From Collinsella sp. BA40 (GTDB lineage Bacteria; Actinomycetota; Coriobacteriia; Coriobacteriales; Coriobacteriaceae), in the NCBI RefSeq assembly GCF_008014645.1, contig NZ_VOWY01000002.1, positions 172,328-236,327 on the forward strand: 64,000 nucleotides of DNA. Reading direction: 5' to 3'. The position numbers and the translations under genes were made by a program. Numbering within the stretch: the first letter of the stretch is position 1; each line of letters opens with the position of its first letter. A model generated the notes under the pieces. The model made no database searches. It was not told where the DNA came from and worked only from the letters and a program-made list of their open reading frames with translations. This document shows, one piece after another, positions 39,070 to 49,100 of the stretch.

Positions 39070-39287
39070 GGATTCCTGACGGTAGGGATTGGTGATCCGG
39101 TGCTGCCGGGAGGTTTGCGGCGCATGCCTGCACGTTGGCGTGGATTCCTGACGGTGGCGGGCGGCAACCGCGGATTTCTGACGGTAAAGAGGCTGATTTC
39201 GCCACGTAGGCGGGAGAAAACCGCGGCACCCGCGCTTGCTGGGAGGAATTCGAGCCGAAGTCCATCTAGGCGAGTTTTTCTGACGGC
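39070..39287 (+). repeat. Cluster of GGATTYCTGACGGY motifs
   Basis: CTGACGGT or CTGACGGC with a T-rich 5' flank occurs at 39076, 39148, 39178 and 39280. Relatives lie in other gaps at 34497 and around 51546-51760. All copies are outside genes. Confidence 0.7.
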
Positions 39288-39307
39288 AAAGAAGGGTTGT
39301 CCGGCGC

Positions 39308-39471
39308 AAGGCAGGTCGACAGGCCGGTCGGTCTGGCAGGAAGGCCGACGGTCGGCAGGCGAGGCAGCCCATCGGACGGGCCAACAGGCAGGTCGGAGCG
39401 ACAGGCAGGTCGGTTCGGCAGGCAACCCACCGACAGGCAGCCCGCCGGCAGGCAACCTACCGACCAGCGGC
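39308..39471 (+). repeat. GGCAGGTCGG-type low-complexity repeat tract
   Basis: Short imperfect units such as GGCAGGTCGG, GACAGGCCGG and GGCAGGCAAC follow each other over about 160 bases, directly beside the stop codon of the RumA-like gene. The unit length varies, which suggests slippage. Confidence 0.7.
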
Positions 39472-39474
39472 CTT

Positions 39475-40845
39475 CTAGCCCCGGCGCTCGAGCACGGCGA
39501 CGGTTTCGACGTGCTCGGTGTGCGGAAACATGTCGACAGGGGTGAGTCGCAGGAGCTCGTAGCCGGTTGATAGGAGCTGTTCCAGGTCGCGTGCCTGCGT
39601 CTCGGGGTTGCAGCTCACGTAGACGATGCGGCGCGGTGCCAGCGCCGCGGCGGCGCTGAGGAACTCCGGCGTGGAGCCCGCGCGCGGCGGGTCGATGGAG
39701 AGCACGTCGACGCGCTCTCCTCGCGACGCCGCTTCGAGCATGTAGTCGGTGGCGTCCCGGGTGAGGAACTCCGCTGCGTTCGATAGCCCGTTTAGCTCCG
39801 CGTTGCGTCGCGCGTCGGCGATGCCGGCGGGGTTGCGCTCGACGCCCAGCAGCCTGATGTCGCGACCACGCTCGCGCGTGGCCGCCGCGGCGCACAGGCC
39901 GATCGTGCCGCTGCCGCAGTACGCGTCCATGAGAACGTCCCCTGCACGCAGGTCCATGCCGTCGATGGCGAGTTGGTAGAGCACCTCGGTCTGCTGGGGA
40001 TTCGTTTGGTAGAACGCGGTTGGCGAGATGCAGAACGTGCAGCCCAGGAGGCTGTCGGCCATATGGTCGGGGCCGCGCAGGATGCGCGTCTCGCCGCCCA
40101 GGATGGCGTTGGTGACGCGCGGGTTGACGTTTTGGGCGACGACGGTGATACGGGGGTCGATCTGCTGCGCGCGCTCGGCGAGCTCGTCCAGATGCGGTAC
40201 GTCGCGCCTGCTCGTGACCAGCGTGAGCACGCCCTCGGCCGATTTCCAGCCGAGGCGCAGGACGGCGTAGCGCAGCAGGCCCTGGTGGGTGTCCTCGTTG
40301 TATGCGGAGATGCCCAGATCCTGCGCCGCCGCGGCCACGCCGTTGAGGATGGCGCGCGCACCGGGCGCCTCTACCGCGCAGGAGGGCACGGCCACGATGT
40401 CGTGGGTGCCGCGGGCGAAGAAGCCGCAGGAAACGCCTCCATCCGCGGTGGGCGCGAAGGGGGTCGCCGCTTTGTGGCGGAACGCGCGCGGGGCGGGCAG
40501 CTTGCCGTCGTCGCAGGTGCCGCCCATGCCTCGGATGGGGTCGAGCGCGAGCTCCGGAGCGTGCGCGGACAGCAGCGGCGCGAAGAGCTCTTCCATGGCC
40601 GCCTGCTTGCGCGCGAGCTGCTTTCGATAGGGCAGGTTGAGCCATGCGCAGCCGCCGCATGCGCGCATGACGGGGCAGGGGCCGTCGCCGCGCATCGGGG
40701 TCGCGGCAGGCGCATCGCGTTTTTTGCGGCAGCGCGCCGGGCGCGGATCGCCGCCGCGGCCCACGGCGCGGCGGTCGCGGTTCGCGTTGCGGTTGCGGGC
40801 GCCGCGGCGCGCTCGATCATGTGCTGGGGAATGCTCGTAAGTCAC
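39475..40845 (-). CDS. RumA/RlmD-type 23S rRNA (uracil-C5)-methyltransferase
   Basis: 456 residues; transfers a methyl group from SAM to C5 of a uracil in RNA. Evidence: an iron-sulfur motif C57-x5-C63-x2-C66 (CPVMRACGGC) with a later Cys in VAVPSCAVE; GCTFCISPTAFYQTNPQQTEVLY; the SAM motif DAYCGSGTIGL; IDPPRAG; and the catalytic YVSCNPETQARDL. The first 55 residues are Arg-rich and carry no TRAM domain, unlike E. coli RumA. The start is GTG 40845 with AGGGAG about 10 bases upstream. The exact target base (23S versus tRNA) is not decidable here. Confidence 0.88.
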   Translation of the reverse strand: MTYEHSPAHDRARRGARNRNANRDRRAVGRGGDPRPARCRKKRDAPAATPMRGDGPCPVMRACGGCAWLNLPYRKQLARKQAAMEELFAPLLSAHAPELALDPIRGMGGTCDDGKLPAPRAFRHKAATPFAPTADGGVSCGFFARGTHDIVAVPSCAVEAPGARAILNGVAAAAQDLGISAYNEDTHQGLLRYAVLRLGWKSAEGVLTLVTSRRDVPHLDELAERAQQIDPRITVVAQNVNPRVTNAILGGETRILRGPDHMADSLLGCTFCISPTAFYQTNPQQTEVLYQLAIDGMDLRAGDVLMDAYCGSGTIGLCAAAATRERGRDIRLLGVERNPAGIADARRNAELNGLSNAAEFLTRDATDYMLEAASRGERVDVLSIDPPRAGSTPEFLSAAAALAPRRIVYVSCNPETQARDLEQLLSTGYELLRLTPVDMFPHTEHVETVAVLERRG

Positions 40846-41182
40846 CGGGGTGTGCTCCCTCTAACGTGCTCTGGCGGATGGTTGCTCGGGTGTTTCACGG
40901 TCTGCATCGCGTTTCCGACGCGCCTGCCCCGCGGCCTGGATCGCCGGTGCGTGCCGGGCGCTCGACGCCGTATTGCCGGCGCGCGGGCCGCTGTCCGCGT
41001 CGCGCGCTGCATCGCGCCCGCCGCGGTAGGCGTAGGGGCTTCGGCGGCGACCCGCCCGAACGGGATTCAAGCATAGCAAACGCGGGCCGCCCGCCGAGTG
41101 CTCTCCATCGTGTCCGCATGCTTTGATACGATGGAGCGCAACCATAGGAAGCCGTTGGCGGCAAGGCGCGGGAGGGATGCAT
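40846..41182. other. Divergent intergenic region
   Basis: Separates the RumA-like gene (minus) from the 800-residue unknown (plus). On the minus strand an extended -10 (TGCTATGCT) lies at 41070-41078; on the plus strand TACGAT is at 41127-41132. Both are weak. No gene is seen. Confidence 0.35.
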
Positions 41183-43585
41183 ATGGCGGCGGGCGATGAC
41201 GGGAAGATCATCAAGCTATCGTTGTTTTCCAAGGTGAGAAACCTCAAACCTCTGCCAGGCCAGGAACGGGGCCGTGTGTTCGCCCTGGCCGATTGCATCA
41301 CGCCGCAGCCCCAGAAGGGCATGGGCTACCTGGTGGAGGTGGTCGCGCCGCGCCGCGTGAAGGTGGTGGCCTGGCTGGCGCTGGGAGGCAATATCTTCGC
41401 GTGCGACGAGCCGGTTCCAGACTGCCTGAATCGCGAAGCTGCGTGCGGCCTCACGCGAAGCGACGATAACGTGGCGTTTTACGTGGACGCGGACGGACGC
41501 GTCGCCCTGACCGCCCGTTTCGGCCAGGACGAGAAGACCGGCCGCCTTACCGTGAGCAGCAGCAGGCACGATATGGGGCCGTATGCATCGGGCTCGTACG
41601 ACGTGGACGAGATGGGCGCCGCGTGCTTCGTGGCGCACTGGCTGCTGCCACGGGAGCGCGGCGAAGCGTTGGTCTTGGAGACGGTGGGCGATGTGCTCGA
41701 CGAGCTCATGGGCGCGCCGTATGCCGATTCGATCGACGCCTTGATCTACCGGGGCGAGAAGGATGACGCGAGCGGATTCGAGCGCTTCGCCGCCCGGTCC
41801 CTGCTTGCGGCGGGGGCCGAGTACGTGCGCCCCATCGCCGCGACGCACGAGATCGACCTGCGCCGCCTGGCTTCGACGGGCATGTTCTGGACGGGCTACA
41901 GCCGTGAAAACATGGTCGATCGCGAGGTCGATACCCTGCAGGCGGTGGAGGGCGCGCTCAACCGCCTGGTGTTCATCGACCGGATGCTCTCCGACGACGA
42001 CGGCGCTTCCCCGTTCACCAGCTCGCTGAGCGAGGACGCTTGCGAGGCCGTGGCCCGCACCGCGCTGTGCGCGTTTCCCTCGGGCGCCGAAACGCGCCTG
42101 CGGGGGTGCGAGGAGGCGAGCCCGTTTTCCGAGGTCGCCGGCGCCGTGGCCGCGCGCGGTGGCGAGTGGGACGTACGCACGCGCTTCGCTGCGGGGGCGG
42201 AGGGCCTGCGCACGCCGTTCGGGTTCGATTACACCTTCGACTGCGATGCCCGCGCCGGGCTGTTTGCGATCGACGCCACGGTGCCCGCTTCGAGCGCCTG
42301 GCCGTTCGAGCACGACGGCGAGCGCGTGGAAGCGCGCCGCTGCTATGCGCTGCGCCTTTCCGTATTGCTGGCGGCGGTGGCGTTCGGGGCGGGCGTTGGC
42401 GTGACGCGCGTGGTGCTGACGCTGCACGAGCGCCTGCTGTCGGGCGGCGCCGTACTCACCATCGCCTACGACCGCCGGCCCTTCGCCATGGGCGTGCTCC
42501 CGAAGGTCGCCTCGCATGCGCTGCTTGAGGAGAAGCTGACGTCCGCCGCCCTGATGGAGATGGTCTCTCCGCGCGCGCATCGCTTTGCCACCGAGCTCGA
42601 CGGCGTGTTCGAGGGCGTGGATCCGCTTGATCCCGGCATCCCCTGCCGTATGGTGCCCACCGCCGAGGACGACCGCCCGCTGCCGCCGGCGCTGGCCACG
42701 TTCCTGCGCGCCGATCGCGTGTGCGACCTGGATGTATACGGATCGGGCGACGACCCGCTTCGCGAGCGTTTTCGCGAGTTGCTCGCGCGCGAGGAGGACG
42801 GCGATTCGTCGGTGCTCAGCGAGGTGGCCGATCTCGTTTCGGCCTACGATGCCGCCGATGCGCTGCAGGGCGATGACCGCGTGCCGCTGTATTGCTGCAA
42901 CATGGCATCGCGCGTGCTGGCCGGCGGCCTGGAGCTCGAGGGGCAGCAGCGGTTCCGCAAGGTTCCCGACTCGGCGTTCGACGCCCGCTCGGTGCTGTGC
43001 CGCATGTACCGTGAGCGCGACAATCTCGAGGACGCCCTGCAGCTGGCAATCGAGCTCGTCGGCCTGGCACCCACGTCGTTCAACGCCTACCATTCGCTGG
43101 CGCTCGTCTATCGCGATATGGGCAAGATGCCCGAGGCGGTCCAGGCGCTTATCGAGGGGTTGAAGGTTGCCTCCGTGCCCACCGATGTGGCCTGCTGCTA
43201 CTATCGCCTGGGGTATTTCTTCTGGCAGATGGGGCAGCCCCAGCTCGGCCTTGCCTGCTACGCGCTGGTGCGCCGCGATTCGATCTTCTACGGCGAGGCC
43301 CAGCAGGAGATGGACGAGCTCATGCGCGAGAACCATCTAAGCCGTAAGCCCGCGCGCGACGAGGCGCAGGCGATCGCACGTGCCGAGGGCGTGCCGCTGG
43401 CGCCGGTGTCGTCGCTGGTAGAGGCTGTGGCCACCGCGGCGTTGGGGCTGGTTGACGCCGGCTGCTTCGATGCCGCGCTCATGCTCGTCCACTTCCTGTC
43501 GTCGACGGACGTAGGCCCCAACAGCTACGACGTGCTCGCCTCGGTCACGCGCTCCCTGCAGGGGGTCGGCCGCCCCGTGCGATAG
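41183..43585 (+). CDS. Large protein of unknown function with TPR-like C-terminal repeats
   Basis: 800 residues, acidic, with no signal peptide or clear membrane helix, so probably cytosolic. The N-terminal two thirds match nothing I recognise. From about residue 590, helical-repeat text appears: VLCRMYRERDNLEDALQLAIELVGLAPTSFNAYHSLALVYRDMGKMPEAVQALIEGLKVA, then DVACCYYRLGYFFWQMGQPQLGLACYALV. The period and small-residue pattern fit tetratricopeptide repeats. ATG 41183 is 6 bases from GGAGGG; ATG 41177 is possible but too close to it. It stands alone between the RumA-like gene and the EF-G-2 gene. A scaffold or regulatory role is a guess from the TPRs. Confidence 0.75.
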   Translation: MAAGDDGKIIKLSLFSKVRNLKPLPGQERGRVFALADCITPQPQKGMGYLVEVVAPRRVKVVAWLALGGNIFACDEPVPDCLNREAACGLTRSDDNVAFYVDADGRVALTARFGQDEKTGRLTVSSSRHDMGPYASGSYDVDEMGAACFVAHWLLPRERGEALVLETVGDVLDELMGAPYADSIDALIYRGEKDDASGFERFAARSLLAAGAEYVRPIAATHEIDLRRLASTGMFWTGYSRENMVDREVDTLQAVEGALNRLVFIDRMLSDDDGASPFTSSLSEDACEAVARTALCAFPSGAETRLRGCEEASPFSEVAGAVAARGGEWDVRTRFAAGAEGLRTPFGFDYTFDCDARAGLFAIDATVPASSAWPFEHDGERVEARRCYALRLSVLLAAVAFGAGVGVTRVVLTLHERLLSGGAVLTIAYDRRPFAMGVLPKVASHALLEEKLTSAALMEMVSPRAHRFATELDGVFEGVDPLDPGIPCRMVPTAEDDRPLPPALATFLRADRVCDLDVYGSGDDPLRERFRELLAREEDGDSSVLSEVADLVSAYDAADALQGDDRVPLYCCNMASRVLAGGLELEGQQRFRKVPDSAFDARSVLCRMYRERDNLEDALQLAIELVGLAPTSFNAYHSLALVYRDMGKMPEAVQALIEGLKVASVPTDVACCYYRLGYFFWQMGQPQLGLACYALVRRDSIFYGEAQQEMDELMRENHLSRKPARDEAQAIARAEGVPLAPVSSLVEAVATAALGLVDAGCFDAALMLVHFLSSTDVGPNSYDVLASVTRSLQGVGRPVR

Positions 43586-43763
43586 CCGCCGGCTGCCTGC
43601 CCGCCCTTTACCGTACGCGAGCGCGCACTGGGCGAAAGCGGGCGGTTACCCCTTGCGCGGAGGGGTAGGCTCGGGTCATACGGCTGTCGTGCGGGGTTGC
43701 ACAAGGCACCTCGTCACGCGTTTTCGGCGCGCATCGCTGCGTGCCGGGAAAGGGAGGTGTCCC

Positions 43764-45830
43764 ATGGGTGCGCCCAAGACTGGCAATGTGAGGAACGTGG
43801 TGCTCGTAGGCCAAGGCGGGGTGGGCAAGACCTCGCTCGCGGAGGCCATGCTCCACCTGTCCGGCAAGACCGCTCGCCTGGGCGGTCACGGTGGCACCAA
43901 GCCCACCCTCGATTACGACGCCGAGGAGGTCAAGCGCGAGTTCTCGATTTCGACCTCCATCGCGCCGATCGACTGGAAGGGCGCCCGCATCAACGTGCTC
44001 GACGCCCCCTGCTACCCCGATTTCATCGGCGATGCCTACGCTGCCATGAGCGTGTGCGAGAGCGCGCTGTTCGTGGTGGACGCCGCCGAGGGCCCGCAAC
44101 CCACCACCGTCAAGCTGTGGTATGCGGCCGAGGACCTGCGCCTGGCGCGCGCGGTGTTCGTCAACCGCGTGGACAAGGAGAACGTCGACTACGCCATGTG
44201 CATGGAGATGCTGCGCGAGCGCTTCGGCATGCGCCTGGGCGCCGTGACCCTGCCCTGGGGCACCGGTCCGGATTTCCATGGCATCATCGACCTGGTCCGC
44301 ATGAAGGCTCGCCAGTGCGACGGCACCGCGCAGACCGAGTTCGACATCCCCGAGGAGCTGCGCGCGGAGGCCGAGGCCGCGCATGAAACGCTGTGCGAGC
44401 TGGTTGCCGAGGCCGACGACGAGCTTATGGAGAAGTATCTCGAAGGCGAGGGCCTCACGCAGGAAGAGGTCGAGAGCCTGCTGGCCACCGCCATCGCCAA
44501 GCGCCTGTTCGTCCCGGTGTTCGCCGGCAGCTGCACGCAGGAGCAGGGCGTCAACTCCCTCATGGACGATATCGCCACGTACTTCCCCGCGCCCACCGAT
44601 TACGGCGAGATGCCGCTGATCGACGGCGATACCCTCAAGATCTCCTCCGATGACGACCGCCCGGTGGTCTTCGTCTTCAAGACCTTGAACGACGCCCAGC
44701 AGGGCCGCATCTCCTTCATCAAGGTGCTCACCGGCACGATCGAACCCGGCATGGAGCTCGTGAACGCGCGCACGCGCAAGGGCGAGCGCCTGACGCACCT
44801 CAACGTGATGTGCGGCCGCGAGATGACCGAGGTCGGCCATGCCTACGCCGGCGACATCGTGGTGGTGCCGAAGCTCTCCGCCGAGACGGGCGATACGCTG
44901 TCCGTCTCCGGCAAGGTCGAGGCTGCGGCGTTCAAATTCCCCAACTCGCAGTACCGTATCGCCATCGAGGCCGAGAACCGCTCCGAGGAGGACAAGCTCT
45001 TCACGTTCATCGAGAAGGCGTGCGAGGCCGATCCCACGATGAAGATCGAGCGCGACGAGGAGACCGGCCAGACCGTGGTGTCCGCCGTGGGCGAGGCCCA
45101 GGTATCCGTGCTGCTCAATCGCCTGGAGGAGCGCACCAAGGTCGAGGCGCACATCGTGCCGCTGCGCATTCCGTATCGCGAGACCATCCGCCGCGTGGCG
45201 AGCGCGCAGGGTCGCCATAAGAAGCAGACCGGCGGCGCCGGCCAGTTCGGCGACTGCTGGCTGCGCGTCGAGCCGCTGCTCGACGGCACCGAGTACGAGT
45301 TCGTGGACGAGGTCGTGGGCGGTCATATTCCGCGCTCGCTCATCCCCGCGGTTGATAAGGGCGTGCAGGAGACCATGAAGGACGGCATCATCGCCGGCTA
45401 TCCGCTCACCGGCCTGCGCGTGGCCTGCTATGACGGCTCGTATCATCCGGTCGACTCCAACGAGATGGCGTTCCGCACTGCGGCGCGCATCGGCCTGAAG
45501 AAGGCATGCGAGGATGCCGATCCGGTGGTGCTCGAGCCCATGGAGAACATCACCGTGACGATTCCCGAGAGCTACGCCGGCGCCGTGATGGGTGACGTGT
45601 CGGGTTCGCGCGGCCGCGTGACCGGCATGGAGACCAACGACCGCGGCGACACCGTGATTACGGCCACCGTACCCTATGCCGAGCTGGTCGACTACGCCAC
45701 GCGCCTGCGCTCACTCACGCGCGGCACGGGCGACTTCGTGATGGAGCCCGCCGGCTACGAGCAGGTTCCCTACGACGTGCAGCAGAAGCTCGTGGACATC
45801 TACGAGCACATGCGCGCCCAGGGGCGCTAG
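43764..45830 (+). CDS. Elongation factor G-like GTPase (EF-G-2 type)
   Basis: 688 residues with the five-domain EF-G layout. G1 is GQGGVGKTS (about 16), G3 is LDAPCYPDF in place of DTPGHVDF, and G4 is NRVDKE. Domain IV is seen at QTGGAGQFGDCWLRVEPL and domain V at LEPMENITVTIPESYAGAVMGDVSGSRGRVTGME. The changed G3 lacks the catalytic His and resembles the EF-G-2 paralogues of Thermus and actinobacteria rather than the canonical FusA, which normally sits in the str operon with rpsL, rpsG and tuf. ATG 43764 follows AGGGAGG at 7 bases. It probably has a specialised ribosome-linked or stress function (inference). Confidence 0.88.
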   Translation: MGAPKTGNVRNVVLVGQGGVGKTSLAEAMLHLSGKTARLGGHGGTKPTLDYDAEEVKREFSISTSIAPIDWKGARINVLDAPCYPDFIGDAYAAMSVCESALFVVDAAEGPQPTTVKLWYAAEDLRLARAVFVNRVDKENVDYAMCMEMLRERFGMRLGAVTLPWGTGPDFHGIIDLVRMKARQCDGTAQTEFDIPEELRAEAEAAHETLCELVAEADDELMEKYLEGEGLTQEEVESLLATAIAKRLFVPVFAGSCTQEQGVNSLMDDIATYFPAPTDYGEMPLIDGDTLKISSDDDRPVVFVFKTLNDAQQGRISFIKVLTGTIEPGMELVNARTRKGERLTHLNVMCGREMTEVGHAYAGDIVVVPKLSAETGDTLSVSGKVEAAAFKFPNSQYRIAIEAENRSEEDKLFTFIEKACEADPTMKIERDEETGQTVVSAVGEAQVSVLLNRLEERTKVEAHIVPLRIPYRETIRRVASAQGRHKKQTGGAGQFGDCWLRVEPLLDGTEYEFVDEVVGGHIPRSLIPAVDKGVQETMKDGIIAGYPLTGLRVACYDGSYHPVDSNEMAFRTAARIGLKKACEDADPVVLEPMENITVTIPESYAGAVMGDVSGSRGRVTGMETNDRGDTVITATVPYAELVDYATRLRSLTRGTGDFVMEPAGYEQVPYDVQQKLVDIYEHMRAQGR

Positions 45831-45837
45831 GCATCCC

Positions 45838-45870
45838 GGCGGCCCCGGTTCCTTGCGAGCCGGGGCCGCC
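45838..45870 (+). terminator. Hairpin after the EF-G-2 gene
   Basis: A perfect 11-bp G/C stem (45838-45848 with 45860-45870) begins 8 bases past the stop codon. There is no T tract, so it may stop transcription poorly or protect the mRNA end. Confidence 0.5.
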
Positions 45871-46029
45871 GTGCGAAGGCGTCGCGCGCGGTGATGCCGT
45901 TCGCGGAATTGCCCGCAGCCGGGGCGGTTTCCCAAGTACCCGCTTTATCTGCAGGGATGGCTTGCGCCGCCGGTGTCTGGCTCATTTCGCGGAGCCGTTC
46001 GCGGGCAAGTGTCCGATAGAGCGGCTTGT

Positions 46030-46051
46030 TGGTATGCAACATCTCATACCA
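46030..46051 (+). promoter_or_regulatory. Operator-like inverted repeat upstream of the GH84 gene
   Basis: TGGTATG (46030-46036) and CATACCA (46045-46051) form a perfect 7-bp inverted repeat with 8 bases between. It overlaps the AT-richer zone with TTGATACT-like promoter text, where a repressor could act. Confidence 0.4.
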
Positions 46052-46065
46052 TTTGATACTCAGGA

Positions 46066-46091
46066 GGCGCGCCAGGTGCGCCCTTCTTTTT
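46066..46091 (+). terminator. Hairpin with T-rich tail in the GH84 leader (possible attenuator)
   Basis: GGCGC (46066-46070) pairs with GCGCC (46078-46082) and is followed by CTTCTTTTTA. It lies after the likely promoter zone and 13 bases before the ribosome-binding site, so it could end read-through from the EF-G-2 gene or attenuate GH84 expression. Confidence 0.45.
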
Positions 46092-46120
46092 ATTGGAACC
46101 CGTAGGAAGGGGGAATGTAC

Positions 46121-49100
46121 ATGCATTCCACAGGTATGAAGGGGAGGGGAATCCGCAAGGCGCTCTCGGCGGCGTTCGTCGCGCTGGCGGCGGCGGCCAT
46201 CGCTGCGCCGGCGCCGGCACGGGCTGCCGAGCAGGCCTATAAGGTCTATCCCACTCCGCAGGCGCTCGAATACGGTACCGGCGAGGTGGTGCTGCCCGAG
46301 ACGGTGAACGTCGTGGTCGAGCCCGGTATCGACCAGGAGACCCAGCGCCGTCTCGACGAGACGCTCGCGTTGAAGGATATCGCCTCCAAGAAGGTCGAGC
46401 AGCCCGGAACCGACGCCGCTGCCACCGAGGTGCTGGTGGGCATCAGCGGGTCGAAGGGCGCGGTCGACCAGCTCGTCACGGCGGGTGCCGTGACGCCGAG
46501 CACCGAGCTCTTCACCAAGACCGACGCCTACCATCTTGCCATTCAGCCCAAGACCGATGGGGCCCCTGCGCGCATCGTCGTCGTGGGTCGCGATACCGAC
46601 TCGGCATTCTACGGCCTGAGCACGCTCTTCCAGATTTTCCAGCAGGCTCCGGCCCGCTCGGTGCGCGCCCTTGCCGTGAATGACTGGGCCGACGTGGAGA
46701 CCCGCGGTTTCATCGAGGGCTACTACGGAAACCCGTGGAGCACCGAGGACCGCGTCGAGCTCATGCGCTGGGGCGGCTATTACAAGCAGAACGCGTACGT
46801 CTACGCGCCCAAGGACGACCCCAAGCACAACGCCGAGTGGCGCGAGCTGTACTCGCCCGATGAGATCGCGAAGATCTCGACGCTGGCCAAGGCGGGTAAC
46901 GATTCGAAGTGCCGCTTCGTCTACGCGCTGCATCCGTTTATGAACCAGCCCCTCTCCTTCTGGGATTACCAGAAGGACCTCGAGGTGCTCAAGGCAAAGT
47001 ACCTGCAGGTCATCGATGCCGGCTGCCGCCAGATCATGCTGAGCGCCGACGATGCGCGCGACCAGGGTTCCAGCAACTACACCAAGCTGCTGAACGATCT
47101 CACCGCATGGCTGCATGAACTGCAGGCGATGAAGAACGAGGACGGTACGCCGAAGTACCCCGGCCTTAAGGACACCATCCCGTTCGTCGCCGCCAACTAC
47201 GCGCAGGCGGGCGAGTACTGGTACAACCAGCTTCCCAAGAACGTGAAGCCCATCATGACCGGAACCCGCGTATGGGGCAAGGCCGATCGCTCGACCATCG
47301 CCACCTTCACGCGCAAGGCGGGCGTCGCGCCGTTCATGTGGATCAACTGGCCCTGCACGGACAATACGCGCGATCACCTTTCCATGGGCGGCTACGAGAA
47401 CGCTCTGGGCGCCGACGTCACCCCCGGCTCGCTCGTGGGCTGCGTGATCAACCCCATGCAGCAGTCCGAGCCCAGCAAGGTCGGCATCTTCCTCAACGCC
47501 GATTTTTCGTGGAAGAACTGGACGAGCTACGAGCATGCCGACGAGGTGTGGCGCGATTCGTTCAGCCACGTGGACAACGGCACGCCGGCTGCAAGCGAGG
47601 CGTCTGATGCGCTGCGCACGCTGTCCGAGCACATGAAGTGGTATCAGGGCGGCGGCGTGACGTTCGAGTCGCGTGAATCGGAGTCCGTGAAGCCCATGCT
47701 CGACGCCTTCCGCGCGAAGGTCGAGAACGGGACGGTCAAGGTCGAGGATATCGACCAGGTCGAAGAGCTGTTCGGCCAGATCGCCGCAGCCGCTCAGACC
47801 TATCGGTCGTCTGCGGCCAACAAGTCCATGGCCAAGCAGATCGAGCCCTGGCTCGGGTTCTGGTCGGACGGCATGGGCGCGGCCCAGCATTATCTCTCCG
47901 CGCTCCGCGCGCGCCTGACGGGCGACAACGACGCGCTCGTTATCGAGTATACGCAGGGTAAGGAGCAGTTCGATAGCGCGCTGCTGCACAGCTATCCCTA
48001 TGTTGCCGACATCCAGTACGCCCGCGCCGGCACCCGTGCGGTGTGGCCGGTCGTCGAAGCGCTCGGCGAGTACCTGCGCCCCATCGTGGGCGAGGTGACC
48101 GGAACGGTCGACGTGGTCACGTCCATCGAGCTCAAGGGTCTGGCCACGAGCGGCAACCCTGCCAACGTGATCGACGGCGATCCCGCAACCTACGCTCATT
48201 TCTCTGGTAGCAACCCCACCACCAACGTGAACGTGGGCGACTCGTTCACCATTACGTACGAGCCGTATCAGCGCGCCGACAGCGTGAAGTTCGTGCAGTC
48301 GGTGCCCGCGTCGCGTCCGCAGGACGTGCTGCGCGATGCGTTGGTGGAGTACACCACCGACGGTACGACCTGGGTCGAGCTCGGGCACGTGAACGGCGAT
48401 GCCGAGCAGACGCTCAAGTTCGCCAAGGCCATGGACCTCAAGGGCCTGCGCTTTACCAATAAGTCCTACTACAACGGCTACTGGCAGGTGAACGAGGTCG
48501 CCACCTCGGTGTCCGCGGCCAAGCCCTACGAGGCGTTCGCAAGCGTCGAGCCCGCGGCCGGCGACGTGTCCGCTATCGTGGACGGCGACGCTAAGAGCGG
48601 CGTCAGCTTCGACGTGAAGGACGAGGGCGCCCAGGCGGGCCTGACCTATATGAAGACGACCGAGGTCGGCGTGGTGACCGTGGTGCAGGGCGCCAACGCA
48701 CGCGCCGGCAAGCTTGAAGTGCTCACGGGCGGCACGTGGACCGCTATGGGCGACGTGGCCGCGAAGGCCGAGCAGACCATCACGCTCAGCTCGAACGTCG
48801 CCGTGAACGGCGTTCGCATCGCGGTTCCCGATGCCGGCGCATGGGACCTCAACGAGCTTACGGTTCGCCGCCTGCCCAGCAGGGTGTCCCCTGCTATGGA
48901 TGCGGGCATGTCCGCCTACCAGTGGTATACGCTCGACAAGATCGCCGATGGCAACCCTTCGAGCTACGCGCACCTCAAGAACACCGAGCACAACAACATC
49001 CGCGCCAACGACTGGGTGGGCCTGACCTTCGAGCCCGCAGCGCGCATCGGCAAGATCACGTTCGTGCAGGATAACGATGGCGGAGACGTCATCGTGAAGG

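Larger units (their letters stand above)
38907..39474 (+). other. Repeat-rich gap between convergent genes
   Basis: This 568-base gap contains four copies of the CTGACGGY motif and a 160-base low-complexity tract. Long frames cross it on both strands but consist of repeat-derived peptides with no recognisable family. Confidence 0.6.

Noticed and set aside
38782..39570. 262-codon frame on the plus strand
   Set aside because: It starts inside the lipase gene, runs through the repeat tract and ends in the antisense of the RumA-like gene; the peptide is derived from repeats.
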